A stretch of DNA of 64,000 bases from Litoribacter ruber. GTDB taxonomy: Bacteria > Bacteroidota > Bacteroidia > Cytophagales > Cyclobacteriaceae. Position numbers and translations under genes: made by a program. The notes under the pieces are model-generated. The model did not search any database, had not been told where the DNA came from, and was given only the letters and a program-made list of their open reading frames with translations. Of this stretch, positions 1 through 6,906 are shown one piece after another. Location of the stretch: assembly GCF_018500185.1 (NCBI RefSeq), contig NZ_JAHBGI010000009.1, positions 1 to 64,000 of the forward strand, in the 5' to 3' direction. Every line of letters begins with the position of its first letter. Position 1 is the first letter of the stretch.

Positions 1-181
1 ATTACTCGGATTTCACAGAGTAAAGCCACCAAGGTGCGGAGGCGCAAAGGGAATAAACTTAGCGTCTTTGAATCTTTGTGGCTAAAAAAAAACACAGATT
101 ACTCGGATTTCACAGAGTAAAGCTACTAAGGCGCGGAGGCGCAAAGAAAAAATCTTGGTATCTTGGAGCCTTTGTGGCTCT
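1..181. repeat. Tandem pair of about 97-bp intergenic repeats
   Basis: Two copies begin with the same 23 bases at 1 and 98. Both continue through a conserved stretch of the form aaagc-acta/cca-aagg-gcggaggcgcaaag and end in ctttgtggct. In copy 1, AGCCAC (24-29) can pair with GTGGCT (78-83), so each unit can fold as a long imperfect hairpin. There is no open reading frame of note. The array lies immediately upstream of rmlD and resembles the degenerate intergenic elements seen elsewhere in this window. Confidence 0.75.
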
Positions 182-197
182 TTAAAACTTTAACGAT

Positions 198-1046
198 ATG
201 AAAATATTAGTAACAGGTGGTAAGGGTCAGTTGGGCCAGGAGTTGGAGGGACTAGTGAGGGATTCTGGACATGATGGGGATTGGATTTTTGCATCAAGCC
301 AGGAGGCGGATATTACCGATAGGGAAAAGCTCGAGACATTTTTCGAGCAAGTCAATCCCGATATCATTGTCAACTGTGCCGCTTATACGGCTGTGGATAA
401 AGCTGAGGAGGATGAAGAAATGGCAAAAGCGATAAATGTGGATGGGGTGAGAAATCTTGCTGAACTGGCGAAAGACAAGCTCATCATCCATGTGTCCACA
501 GACTTTGTTTTTGACGGGACTTCTCACATCGCCTACAAAGAAGATGTGGCTACCAGTCCTTTGGGTGTATATGGCCAAACGAAATTGGATGGGGAAAAAG
601 CATTGTTGGAAACAGCCAAAAATGCCGTGGTCTTGAGGACTTCCTGGCTGTATGGGAGCTATGCCAATAATTTTATGAAAACCATGTTGCGGCTTGCAGA
701 AACGCGGTCGGAACTCAATGTGGTGGCCGACCAGATCGGTACGCCCACCTATACGGGGGATCTTGCCAAGGCGATCATCCAGATTGTGGACCGGGGAGGG
801 ATTCCTGCCGGGGTCTATCATTTCAGCAATGAAGGAGTGACCAGCTGGTACGGTTTTGCACACAGCATTTTTGATTTGGCTGGCCTCAAAGTTAAAGTAA
901 AGCCTATCCCTTCTGCCCAATACCCCACTCCAGCCCAGCGGCCGCATTTCAGCGTGTTGGATAAGACGAAGATTAAGCAGGCGTTAGGGATTGAAATTCC
1001 TCATTGGAGGGATAGTTTGAAGGAAGCGCTTAAGCGTACTATTTAG
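198..1046 (+). CDS. rmlD: dTDP-4-dehydrorhamnose reductase
   Basis: This cytoplasmic short-chain reductase makes dTDP-L-rhamnose, the last step of the RmlABCD pathway that feeds O-antigen and capsule. The 282-residue length is normal. The N-terminal Rossmann loop (TGGKGQLGQ, residues 6-14), STDFVFDG (100-107) and the catalytic YxxxK (Tyr125, Lys129) are all present. A GTPTYTGDLA segment further on is typical of the family. ATG 198 puts the Rossmann strand directly at the N-terminus. The other rml genes are not in the window and could lie to the left. The next gene, on the opposite strand, is a lipid-linked sugar transferase, which fits a surface-polysaccharide context. Confidence 0.93.
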   Translation: MKILVTGGKGQLGQELEGLVRDSGHDGDWIFASSQEADITDREKLETFFEQVNPDIIVNCAAYTAVDKAEEDEEMAKAINVDGVRNLAELAKDKLIIHVSTDFVFDGTSHIAYKEDVATSPLGVYGQTKLDGEKALLETAKNAVVLRTSWLYGSYANNFMKTMLRLAETRSELNVVADQIGTPTYTGDLAKAIIQIVDRGGIPAGVYHFSNEGVTSWYGFAHSIFDLAGLKVKVKPIPSAQYPTPAQRPHFSVLDKTKIKQALGIEIPHWRDSLKEALKRTI

Positions 1047-1049
1047 GGG

Positions 1050-1279
1050 TACAAGGTACCAGGTATTCGCGGCGGAAGTATTTGCGGGAGCCCACTGCGT
1101 GGGTGATGAGGTCTTGAGGCACAGCCTGCCTATCGGCAAAGGCCGGCCTCAATTTTCGAAGTCCCAAGGCACAGCCTTGGGACAACGTTCAGCGGTAAAT
1201 ATGTGGGTAACATCAAAATAGGCTTAAAAAAGCAGCAGTCCTACGGTGTACTTGGTACATTGTACTTTGTACTTAGTAC
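1050..1279. repeat. Repeat-rich rmlD/wecA spacer with 7-bp GTAC arrays at both ends
   Basis: The spacer between the two convergent genes carries GTAC or GTAT at 1050, 1057 and 1064. It also has GTAC at 1248, 1255, 1262, 1269 and 1276, again exactly 7 bp apart. Between the two arrays are a TTGAGGC/GCCTCAA inverted repeat (1114-1120 with 1146-1152) and a perfect 10-bp hairpin, GTCCCAAGGC with a 3-nt loop (1161-1183). The core ggcacagcct occurs in both. The hairpins could end transcription from either side, but no good T-run follows them. Confidence 0.7.
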
Positions 1280-1285
1280 AATTTT

Positions 1286-2440
1286 TTAATTCATATTCAA
1301 CTTCTCCCTATCCAGTACCTCTTTAGAAAGAGCCGGCTTCTTGTAGGCCTTTTTGGTGATTCTAGTGGAAAGTACCGTAGGCTTGGTTTTGTTGATTTTG
1401 ATAATCTGGATAAGGGTGTATCGGTCCAAGACCAAGCCCAAAGAAACAGCACTTAACACCACGATCGGAAGCATGACGTGGTCGTTGTAGGATTGTCCCA
1501 GGAAGATCAAGCCGATAAACAATAATTTGACCCCGCCCAAAACGTAAGCCACTTGGTCATGTTTAAGGCCCATTCTCATCAGGAAGTGGTGTACGTGGCT
1601 CTTGTCCGGTGCCAGTGGGGACTTGCCGTTTAGCACTCTTTTGGTAAAGATCCTTGCCGTGTCATAAATCGGGACGATAAGCAAAGCCACACCCGAAGCG
1701 ATCGGAGCACTGAATTTGAAACCTTCCGCGCCTAGCATAGTGCCGTTTTTATCAATAAAGAGAATCACCAACACTGAAAGAACAAAACCGATACTTAGGG
1801 AGCCGGTGTCACCCATGAAGATTTTGGCCGGGTGCCAGTTGTAAAGCAGGAAGCTCAAGATCGCACCCACCATGGTAAAGGCAATGATACCGTAAGGAAG
1901 CATGCCTGCGGTGATAAACCACCAGCCTAAAAAGGTGAGGGTAATAGTACTTATCGTGCCAGCGAGACCATCGAGTCCATCGATGAGGTTGAAAGCGTTG
2001 GTCAATACAATGATGGTGAAGAAAGTCAGGAAGTAGCTGACTGCCAATGGGATTTCGTAAACGCCCAGGAAGCCATAAAAGCTGGTGACACGGATATCGG
2101 CCATGCCGATGACCAAAAAGGCAGCAATGCACTGTCCGATAAGTTTTTGCAAAGCGGTGAGTTCTACCAAATCATCCCTTAAGCCCAAGGTAAACATGAT
2201 GCCCATGGCGATTAGAAAATACCGGGTAGTCGCCATTTGGTCTAGGGACAACCAGGTGGCCAGGCCGATGAATGTGGCCAACATGATGGAAATTCCGCCC
2301 ATCGAGGGGATCATTCCTTTATGTATCTTCCTTCCTCCCGGGGCGTCCAATACATTATTTTTTCTAAAGAAAAATATAATGATCGGTGTAACTAAGAACC
2401 CGAAGAAAAAGGCGGTTAAGGTAGCTAAGAATAAAATCAT
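1286..2440 (-). CDS. WecA/TagO/MraY-family undecaprenyl-phosphate sugar-1-phosphate transferase
   Basis: This polytopic inner-membrane enzyme moves a sugar-1-phosphate from a UDP-sugar to undecaprenyl phosphate. That starts lipid-linked polysaccharide synthesis. The 384 residues show about ten hydrophobic segments and the family motifs: the Asp89-Asp90 pair, NLIDGLDG (151-158), GDTGSL (210-215) and a cytosolic HVHHFLMRMG loop near 283-292. The HVHH loop and the lack of MraY-specific motifs favour a WecA-like GlcNAc/GalNAc-1-P transferase over peptidoglycan MraY; the exact sugar cannot be read. The ATG at 2440 is preceded by a TATTTTTG box one nucleotide away. Confidence 0.9.
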   Translation of the reverse strand: MILFLATLTAFFFGFLVTPIIIFFFRKNNVLDAPGGRKIHKGMIPSMGGISIMLATFIGLATWLSLDQMATTRYFLIAMGIMFTLGLRDDLVELTALQKLIGQCIAAFLVIGMADIRVTSFYGFLGVYEIPLAVSYFLTFFTIIVLTNAFNLIDGLDGLAGTISTITLTFLGWWFITAGMLPYGIIAFTMVGAILSFLLYNWHPAKIFMGDTGSLSIGFVLSVLVILFIDKNGTMLGAEGFKFSAPIASGVALLIVPIYDTARIFTKRVLNGKSPLAPDKSHVHHFLMRMGLKHDQVAYVLGGVKLLFIGLIFLGQSYNDHVMLPIVVLSAVSLGLVLDRYTLIQIIKINKTKPTVLSTRITKKAYKKPALSKEVLDREKLNMN

Positions 2441-2441
2441 A

Positions 2442-2449
2442 CAAAAATA
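2442..2449 (-). promoter_or_regulatory. Bacteroidota -7 box abutting the wecA-like start
   Basis: On the minus strand the sequence reads TATTTTTG, matching TAnnTTTG, with one base between it and the ATG at 2440. No TTTG is seen 19-21 bp upstream. It predicts a start of transcription at or inside the first codon, or it is chance in AT-rich DNA. Confidence 0.4.
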
Positions 2450-2632
2450 TTTCCTGCAAATTTACTTATATTTTATTTAGGGACGAAAGAATATTATATA
2501 AAATGGTTAGCGTTGTATTTTGTCAGGATATTTCTGCATGTTAAAGAATAAAAAAGCGAGAAACTGCCGAATTGTAACTGTTTTAAGCATATTGCAAAAT
2601 CAATTGAATGAGAAGATTTTATACCCTTACGC

Positions 2633-2788
2633 ATGAATACTAAAGAATGTCCTGGTTGCGCCATGCCCGTAGAGCATGAAGAAGCCATCTGCCCCATATG
2701 CAAATTTGAATTTCCACAACGAAACAAGGCGTATGCGTGGGTAGCGGTGGCTTTGGCGGTATTGATGTTGTTGTTGATATTTTTGTAG
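2633..2788 (+). CDS. Small zinc-ribbon single-pass membrane protein (51 aa)
   Basis: Reading from ATG 2633 gives a 51-residue protein. It has two CxxC knuckles (Cys6/Cys9 in ECPGC and Cys20/Cys23 in CPIC), a classic zinc-ribbon arrangement. A basic FPQRNKAY linker follows, then one hydrophobic helix (about residues 35-51) that runs to the stop. The CPxC knuckles and tail-anchor layout are what argue that it is real; it lies in an otherwise non-coding, repeat-rich spacer. It is divergent from the WecA-like gene. Function is unknown. Small zinc-ribbon/TM proteins of this kind are common in Bacteroidota, but none has a role I can assign here. Confidence 0.72.
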   Translation: MNTKECPGCAMPVEHEEAICPICKFEFPQRNKAYAWVAVALAVLMLLLIFL

Positions 2789-3284
2789 AAATAATTGGCC
2801 ACGAAGGGCACAAAGTTTACAAGAAGTTTCACAAAGCACTCTTCTCGAATAAAAAAATGGGGTCACCAAGTCGAATAAGTTTAAAAGTCGCACGACTTGT
2901 CCCGAGTAGCGGAGCGTATCGGGAAAGGCTTTATTGCGGAAGGTAAAGGGACACTGGGTTACGGGGAGTTTTAAAAGGAGTTTCATAGAGCTTCTTCGCG
3001 GAAGAAAATGGGTCACTAAGGGCACGAAGTTTAAAAGAAGTAGCACGAAGTTTATTTTTTCACTACCCCCCCCGTCTGTAATGGAGACGCCCAATATCAA
3101 AACATGGCCCAAATGGCTGAATGCCAGTCTGACCTGGAATGCTTGGTACTGGGTATCCCAATAATGAATGTCGAATGATGAATAATGAAAAATGAAGTAA
3201 ACTTCGGCAGCAGCACCCACGAGTATTCATGGCACCCAATATCAAAACAAGCCCAAAAATGCAGAAACCACTTCTGTCCTAGAA
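2789..3284. repeat. Gene-free spacer of degenerate intergenic repeats
   Basis: The roughly 600 bp between the zinc-ribbon gene and fumC hold no convincing gene. There are several copies of a loose motif of the type ggccacgaagggcacaaag / ggtcactaagggcacgaag. A CCCGA...TCGGG hairpin lies at 2901-2923. The block cttcttcgcggaagaaaatgg near 2991 recurs around 22848. A 15-bp word (cccaatatcaaaaca) occurs near 3090 and again near 3235. Open frames on both strands here are shadows of repeat sequence. Confidence 0.65.
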
Positions 3285-3330
3285 ATACTTAGTACCTAGT
3301 ACCTGGTACTTGGTACCCATTTCTTAGTAC
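3285..3330. repeat. 7-bp-periodic GTAC repeat upstream of fumC
   Basis: GTAC occurs at 3292, 3299, 3306 and 3313, skips one period, then returns in phase at 3327. ATAC at 3285 is also in phase. The units are variants of cttGGTACct / ctTAGTACct. It is the same heptamer family as at 1050-1067 and 1248-1279. Function unknown. Confidence 0.75.
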
Positions 3331-3392
3331 CCAAATTTTTTTTCGTAATTTAGCACGCCGAATAAATACGATAACCTAAATATAAAATTTTC

Positions 3393-4793
3393 ATGAAATA
3401 CCGCATAGAGAAAGATACCATGGGGCCTGTTGAGGTGCCAGCCGACAAGTTTTGGGGAGCGCAGACACAGCGGTCCATTAATAATTTCAAAATCGGTGGT
3501 GAAAAAAACAGGATGCCAATCGAGATTATCCGGGCTTTTGCCATCCTGAAAAAATCCGCGGCCTTCACCAATGCCGAATTGGGCGTGTTGGCCCAGGATA
3601 AGGCGGAGGCCATCGGGAAAGTGTGCGATGAGATCTTGGACGGCCAACTGGATGACCAATTCCCATTGGTGGTGTGGCAGACTGGTTCCGGTACCCAGTC
3701 CAACATGAACTCCAACGAGGTGATCGCCTATAAAGCACATGTCAACCTTGGGGGAAGCCTAGAGGATGAGAAAAAGAAGATCCACCCAAATGATGACGTG
3801 AACAAGTCACAGTCTTCCAATGATACCTTCCCCACTGCCATGCACATTGCTGCCTATAAAATGGTAGTGGAGACGACTATCCCAAAGGTGGAAAAATTGA
3901 GAGACACCTTAAAAGATAAGTCAGACAAATTCATGGATGTGGTGAAAATCGGTAGAACCCACTTCATGGACGCCACTCCACTTACACTGGGACAGGAATT
4001 TTCTGGTTATGTGGCGCAGTTGAATTACGGGTTGAAGGCGTTGAAAAACACCTTGGAGCACCTTTCCGAGCTTGCTCTTGGAGGGACCGCTGTAGGTACC
4101 GGATTAAATACTCCAAAAGGGTATTCTGAGCTGGTAGCCAAGAAAATCGCTGAATTTTCAGGACATCCATTTGTAACCGCCCCAAACAAATTTGAGTCAC
4201 TCGCCGCTCATGATGCGATCGTGGAGACGCATGGCGCCCTTAAGCAACTTGCGGTAAGCTTGATGAAAATCGCTAACGATATCAGGATGCTTTCTTCCGG
4301 CCCTAGATCCGGAATCGGGGAAATCCTAATCCCTGAAAATGAGCCTGGCTCCTCTATCATGCCGGGTAAGGTAAACCCAACCCAGGTAGAAGCCATGACC
4401 ATGGTGTGTGCCCAAGTGATGGGTAACGACGTGGCGGTGTCTATAGGTGGATCAAATGGTCATTTTGAACTCAACGTGTTCAAGCCGATGATGGTCAACA
4501 ACCTGTTGCAGTCTGCAAGGTTGATCGGTGACGCCTGCGTTTCATTCAACGACAACTGTGCGGTGGGTATAGAGCCCAATACGCCATTTATCAAGCGCCA
4601 CTTGGAAAATTCCCTCATGCTGGTTACTGCCTTGAACCCACATATCGGGTATGAAAATGCGGCGGCAATCGCCAAGAAAGCCCACAAGGAAGGCACCAGC
4701 CTCCGTGAAGCCGCCCTCGCCCTAGACCTGCTGACCAACGAGCAGTTTGACGCCTGGGTGAAGCCGGAGGATATGACCGGAGGGTTGAAATGA
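3393..4793 (+). CDS. fumC: Class II fumarate hydratase
   Basis: Fumarase C interconverts fumarate and L-malate in the citric acid cycle. It is a cytoplasmic, oxygen-stable, iron-free homotetramer. The 466 residues match the family length. The N-terminus carries the expected ...[11 protein letters not shown] segment. The superfamily signature [11 protein letters not shown] spans residues 319-329 and contains the catalytic serine loop. A second conserved block ([16 protein letters not shown]) lies near residue 190. ATG 3393 is the only sensible start. The gene appears monocistronic: repeat DNA precedes it and a strong hairpin follows. Confidence 0.97.
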   Translation: MKYRIEKDTMGPVEVPADKFWGAQTQRSINNFKIGGEKNRMPIEIIRAFAILKKSAAFTNAELGVLAQDKAEAIGKVCDEILDGQLDDQFPLVVWQTGSGTQSNMNSNEVIAYKAHVNLGGSLEDEKKKIHPNDDVNKSQSSNDTFPTAMHIAAYKMVVETTIPKVEKLRDTLKDKSDKFMDVVKIGRTHFMDATPLTLGQEFSGYVAQLNYGLKALKNTLEHLSELALGGTAVGTGLNTPKGYSELVAKKIAEFSGHPFVTAPNKFESLAAHDAIVETHGALKQLAVSLMKIANDIRMLSSGPRSGIGEILIPENEPGSSIMPGKVNPTQVEAMTMVCAQVMGNDVAVSIGGSNGHFELNVFKPMMVNNLLQSARLIGDACVSFNDNCAVGIEPNTPFIKRHLENSLMLVTALNPHIGYENAAAIAKKAHKEGTSLREAALALDLLTNEQFDAWVKPEDMTGGLK

Positions 4794-4809
4794 GTTTAAA
4801 GGATTAACA

Positions 4810-4861
4810 GATTAAAGGATTAAGGATTGAGGGGTGCACTGTGCCCCTTAATCCTTTAATC
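4810..4861. terminator. Perfect 16-bp inverted repeat downstream of fumC
   Basis: The 16 bases at 4810-4825 are the exact reverse complement of 4846-4861, with a 20-nt GC-rich loop between. The stem is AT-rich (gattaaaggattaagg) and is not followed by a clear T-run. It probably stabilises the fumC 3' end, ends transcription weakly, or is another intergenic repeat element. Confidence 0.6.
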
Positions 4862-4944
4862 AGGGCCACAGGCCTTAAACCCTTAAACCATAATGACCGC
4901 TGATAGCTGACTTTTGCCACCTGTGTTTATTTTATTTTTTCTCC

Positions 4945-4988
4945 GAACTTTATCAGGTAATTTGCCCTTTACTTATCAGATAAAGTTC
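4945..4988. promoter_or_regulatory. 10-bp inverted repeat upstream of the hydrolase/efflux operon
   Basis: GAACTTTATC at 4945-4954 is exactly inverted at 4979-4988, with a 24-nt spacer. It ends 16 bp before the hydrolase ATG. This position fits an operator or a leader hairpin controlling the efflux operon. No regulator gene is adjacent. Confidence 0.4.
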
Positions 4989-5004
4989 CCCATAATTGTC
5001 TGAA

Positions 5005-5820
5005 ATGACTGATAATAAACAGCTATTGTATTACAAATCCTATAAGCATCCTACCAGTCAGGAATGGCTTGTGCTCATCCATGGCGCCGGCGGCTCGTCG
5101 GCTATTTGGTATAAGCAAATCAAGGAGTTTAAAGCATCTTACAATTTGCTGTTGATCGACCTGAGAGGTCACGGGAGGTCTGCCAACAAGCTAAGTAGCT
5201 TATGGAAGGAGGAGTATACTTTTCCTGCTGTCACCAAGGATATCATCCAGGTGCTGGACCACCTGAAAATTCAACAGGCACATTTCATGGCGGTATCATT
5301 GGGGACCATTCTGGTGAGACAACTTGCGGAAATGGCACCTGAGCGGGTCAAAAGCATGGTGCTGGCCGGGGCCGTAACCAGGCTGAATGTGAAAAGCCGG
5401 ATTTTGGTAAGCTTAGGAAATACTTTCAAAAGCGTAATCCCCTATATGTGGCTTTATCGTTTATTTGCTTGGGTGATCATGCCTAGAAAAAGGCATTCGG
5501 AATCCCGAAACCTCTTTGTGAGGGAGGCCAAAAGGCTCTGTCAAAAAGAGTTTATCCGCTGGTTTAAACTGACCGGAGAAGTAAATCCTCTGCTTAGGTA
5601 CTTCAAGGAAAAAGATCTGGGGATACCCACGCTATATGTTATGGGCGAGGAGGATTTCATGTTCCTTAAGCCTGTCAAAAAAATCGTAAAGGATCATGCG
5701 AGCGCTTTCCTGCAGATCGTGCATCAATGTGGGCACGTCGTAAATGTGGAGCAGCCCCAAACCTTTAACCGGTTAACACTAGAATTCCTAAATGGCGGCC
5801 TTGAGGGCAGCCCATCATAA
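5005..5820 (+). CDS. Alpha/beta-fold hydrolase, first gene of an RND efflux operon
   Basis: A 271-residue cytoplasmic alpha/beta hydrolase of unknown substrate. The oxyanion segment HGAGGSS (26-32) and GHGRS (55-59) are present. The nucleophile elbow is A-V-S-L-G, with Ser98 as nucleophile, so it has Ala where the usual GxSxG has its first Gly. Asp217 (MGEEDFMF) and His243 (CGHVVN) complete the triad. ATG 5005 is preferred over an in-frame TTG at 4996. It ends 9 bp before the periplasmic adaptor gene, so it is probably co-transcribed with the pump. That may mean it acts on a pump substrate, but this is inference. Confidence 0.85.
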   Translation: MTDNKQLLYYKSYKHPTSQEWLVLIHGAGGSSAIWYKQIKEFKASYNLLLIDLRGHGRSANKLSSLWKEEYTFPAVTKDIIQVLDHLKIQQAHFMAVSLGTILVRQLAEMAPERVKSMVLAGAVTRLNVKSRILVSLGNTFKSVIPYMWLYRLFAWVIMPRKRHSESRNLFVREAKRLCQKEFIRWFKLTGEVNPLLRYFKEKDLGIPTLYVMGEEDFMFLKPVKKIVKDHASAFLQIVHQCGHVVNVEQPQTFNRLTLEFLNGGLEGSPS

Positions 5821-5829
5821 AGTTCAAGA

Positions 5830-6903
5830 ATGAATAGAAAAACGAAAATCACTTTAATTGTAGTCATTGTTTTAGTGATAGCGGGGCTGTTTTTTTACCC
5901 CAGATTAGAGATGTTTCAAGAGAGTGCCGACCCGGAAACCCAGGCGGCTGAAGGTCAGAGCAGCAATTTGCCCGTAAATGTGGTAGAGATAAGGCCTGAA
6001 AGACTGGAAAACAACCTGAACCTTACTGGTTCAATCATAGCCAATGAAATGGTAAGCCTAAGGCCAGAAATCTCTGGCTTGGTCGAAAGGGTCAATTTCA
6101 AGGAAGGCGAATACGTAAAGAAAGGCACCCCCTTGCTGTACCTCAACGATGATGAATTGAAGGCCCAGGCAGAGAGGTTGAATTACCAAAAAAAGCTTTT
6201 TGAAGGCCAAGAAAACCGTCAGCGGCAGCTTTTGGACAGGGAGGCAATTTCTCAGGAGGAATATGATATTGTCCTAAATCAGTTTAATACTAATGTAGCA
6301 GACATCCAGTTGATTGATGCCCAGCTTCGCAAAACGGTGATCAGGGCTCCTTTTGATGGAGTTTTGGGATTGAGGCAGGTTTCGGAGGGAAGCTTCATTA
6401 GTTCTTCAGACATGATAGCCAGCATAGTCAACATTGATCCCATTAAGATCGAGTTTTCTATCCCTGAGCGCTATGCCAACAGGGTGAAGACAGGTTCAAA
6501 AGTTCACTTCTCCACCAATGCCTCAGAAGGGGAGTCTGTGGGGACAGTGTATGCAATAGAACCAAACATAGATGCGGCTACCCGAACACTGAAGCTACGG
6601 GCCGAGAGTCCTAACCGGGAAAGACGGTATTTGCCGGGAATGTTTGTAAGGGTAAGGTTAAATCTAGATGTGCAGGAAAATGCTTTGATGGTTCCGGCAG
6701 AGTCCATTATTCCGGAGTTGGACGGTTATAAAGTCTTTGTGGCCAGAGATGGTGTAGTAGAGGAAGCTAGAGTTTCGATCGGTACCCGTACCGAAAGGAA
6801 AGTACAGGTATTGGAAGGGCTCAATGAAGGAGACCTGGTATTGACTACGGGAGTGTTGCAAGTAAGGACGGGAATGCCCGTAGAAGTCACAAAAATCAAT
6901 TAA
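5830..6903 (+). CDS. RND efflux periplasmic adaptor (membrane fusion protein)
   Basis: This 357-residue HlyD/AcrA-type adaptor links the inner-membrane RND pump to the outer-membrane channel. It begins with a single hydrophobic signal-anchor (residues 7-24) and has no lipobox cysteine. The lipoyl half-motifs flank a short alpha-hairpin: GLVERVNFKEGEYVKKG near residue 83 and VIRAPFDGVLG near residue 172. A beta-barrel and a membrane-proximal domain follow. The short hairpin is like other Bacteroidota MexA-type adaptors. The pump gene starts 3 bp after its stop, so translation is probably coupled. Confidence 0.93.
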   Translation: MNRKTKITLIVVIVLVIAGLFFYPRLEMFQESADPETQAAEGQSSNLPVNVVEIRPERLENNLNLTGSIIANEMVSLRPEISGLVERVNFKEGEYVKKGTPLLYLNDDELKAQAERLNYQKKLFEGQENRQRQLLDREAISQEEYDIVLNQFNTNVADIQLIDAQLRKTVIRAPFDGVLGLRQVSEGSFISSSDMIASIVNIDPIKIEFSIPERYANRVKTGSKVHFSTNASEGESVGTVYAIEPNIDAATRTLKLRAESPNRERRYLPGMFVRVRLNLDVQENALMVPAESIIPELDGYKVFVARDGVVEEARVSIGTRTERKVQVLEGLNEGDLVLTTGVLQVRTGMPVEVTKIN

Positions 6904-6906
6904 ATC

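Noticed and set aside
2627-3220. 197-codon minus-strand frame
   Set aside because: It covers the zinc-ribbon gene and degenerate repeats, and the translation has no fold features.
5955-6146. Short minus-strand frames across the efflux operon
   Set aside because: They are shadows of well-supported plus-strand genes.
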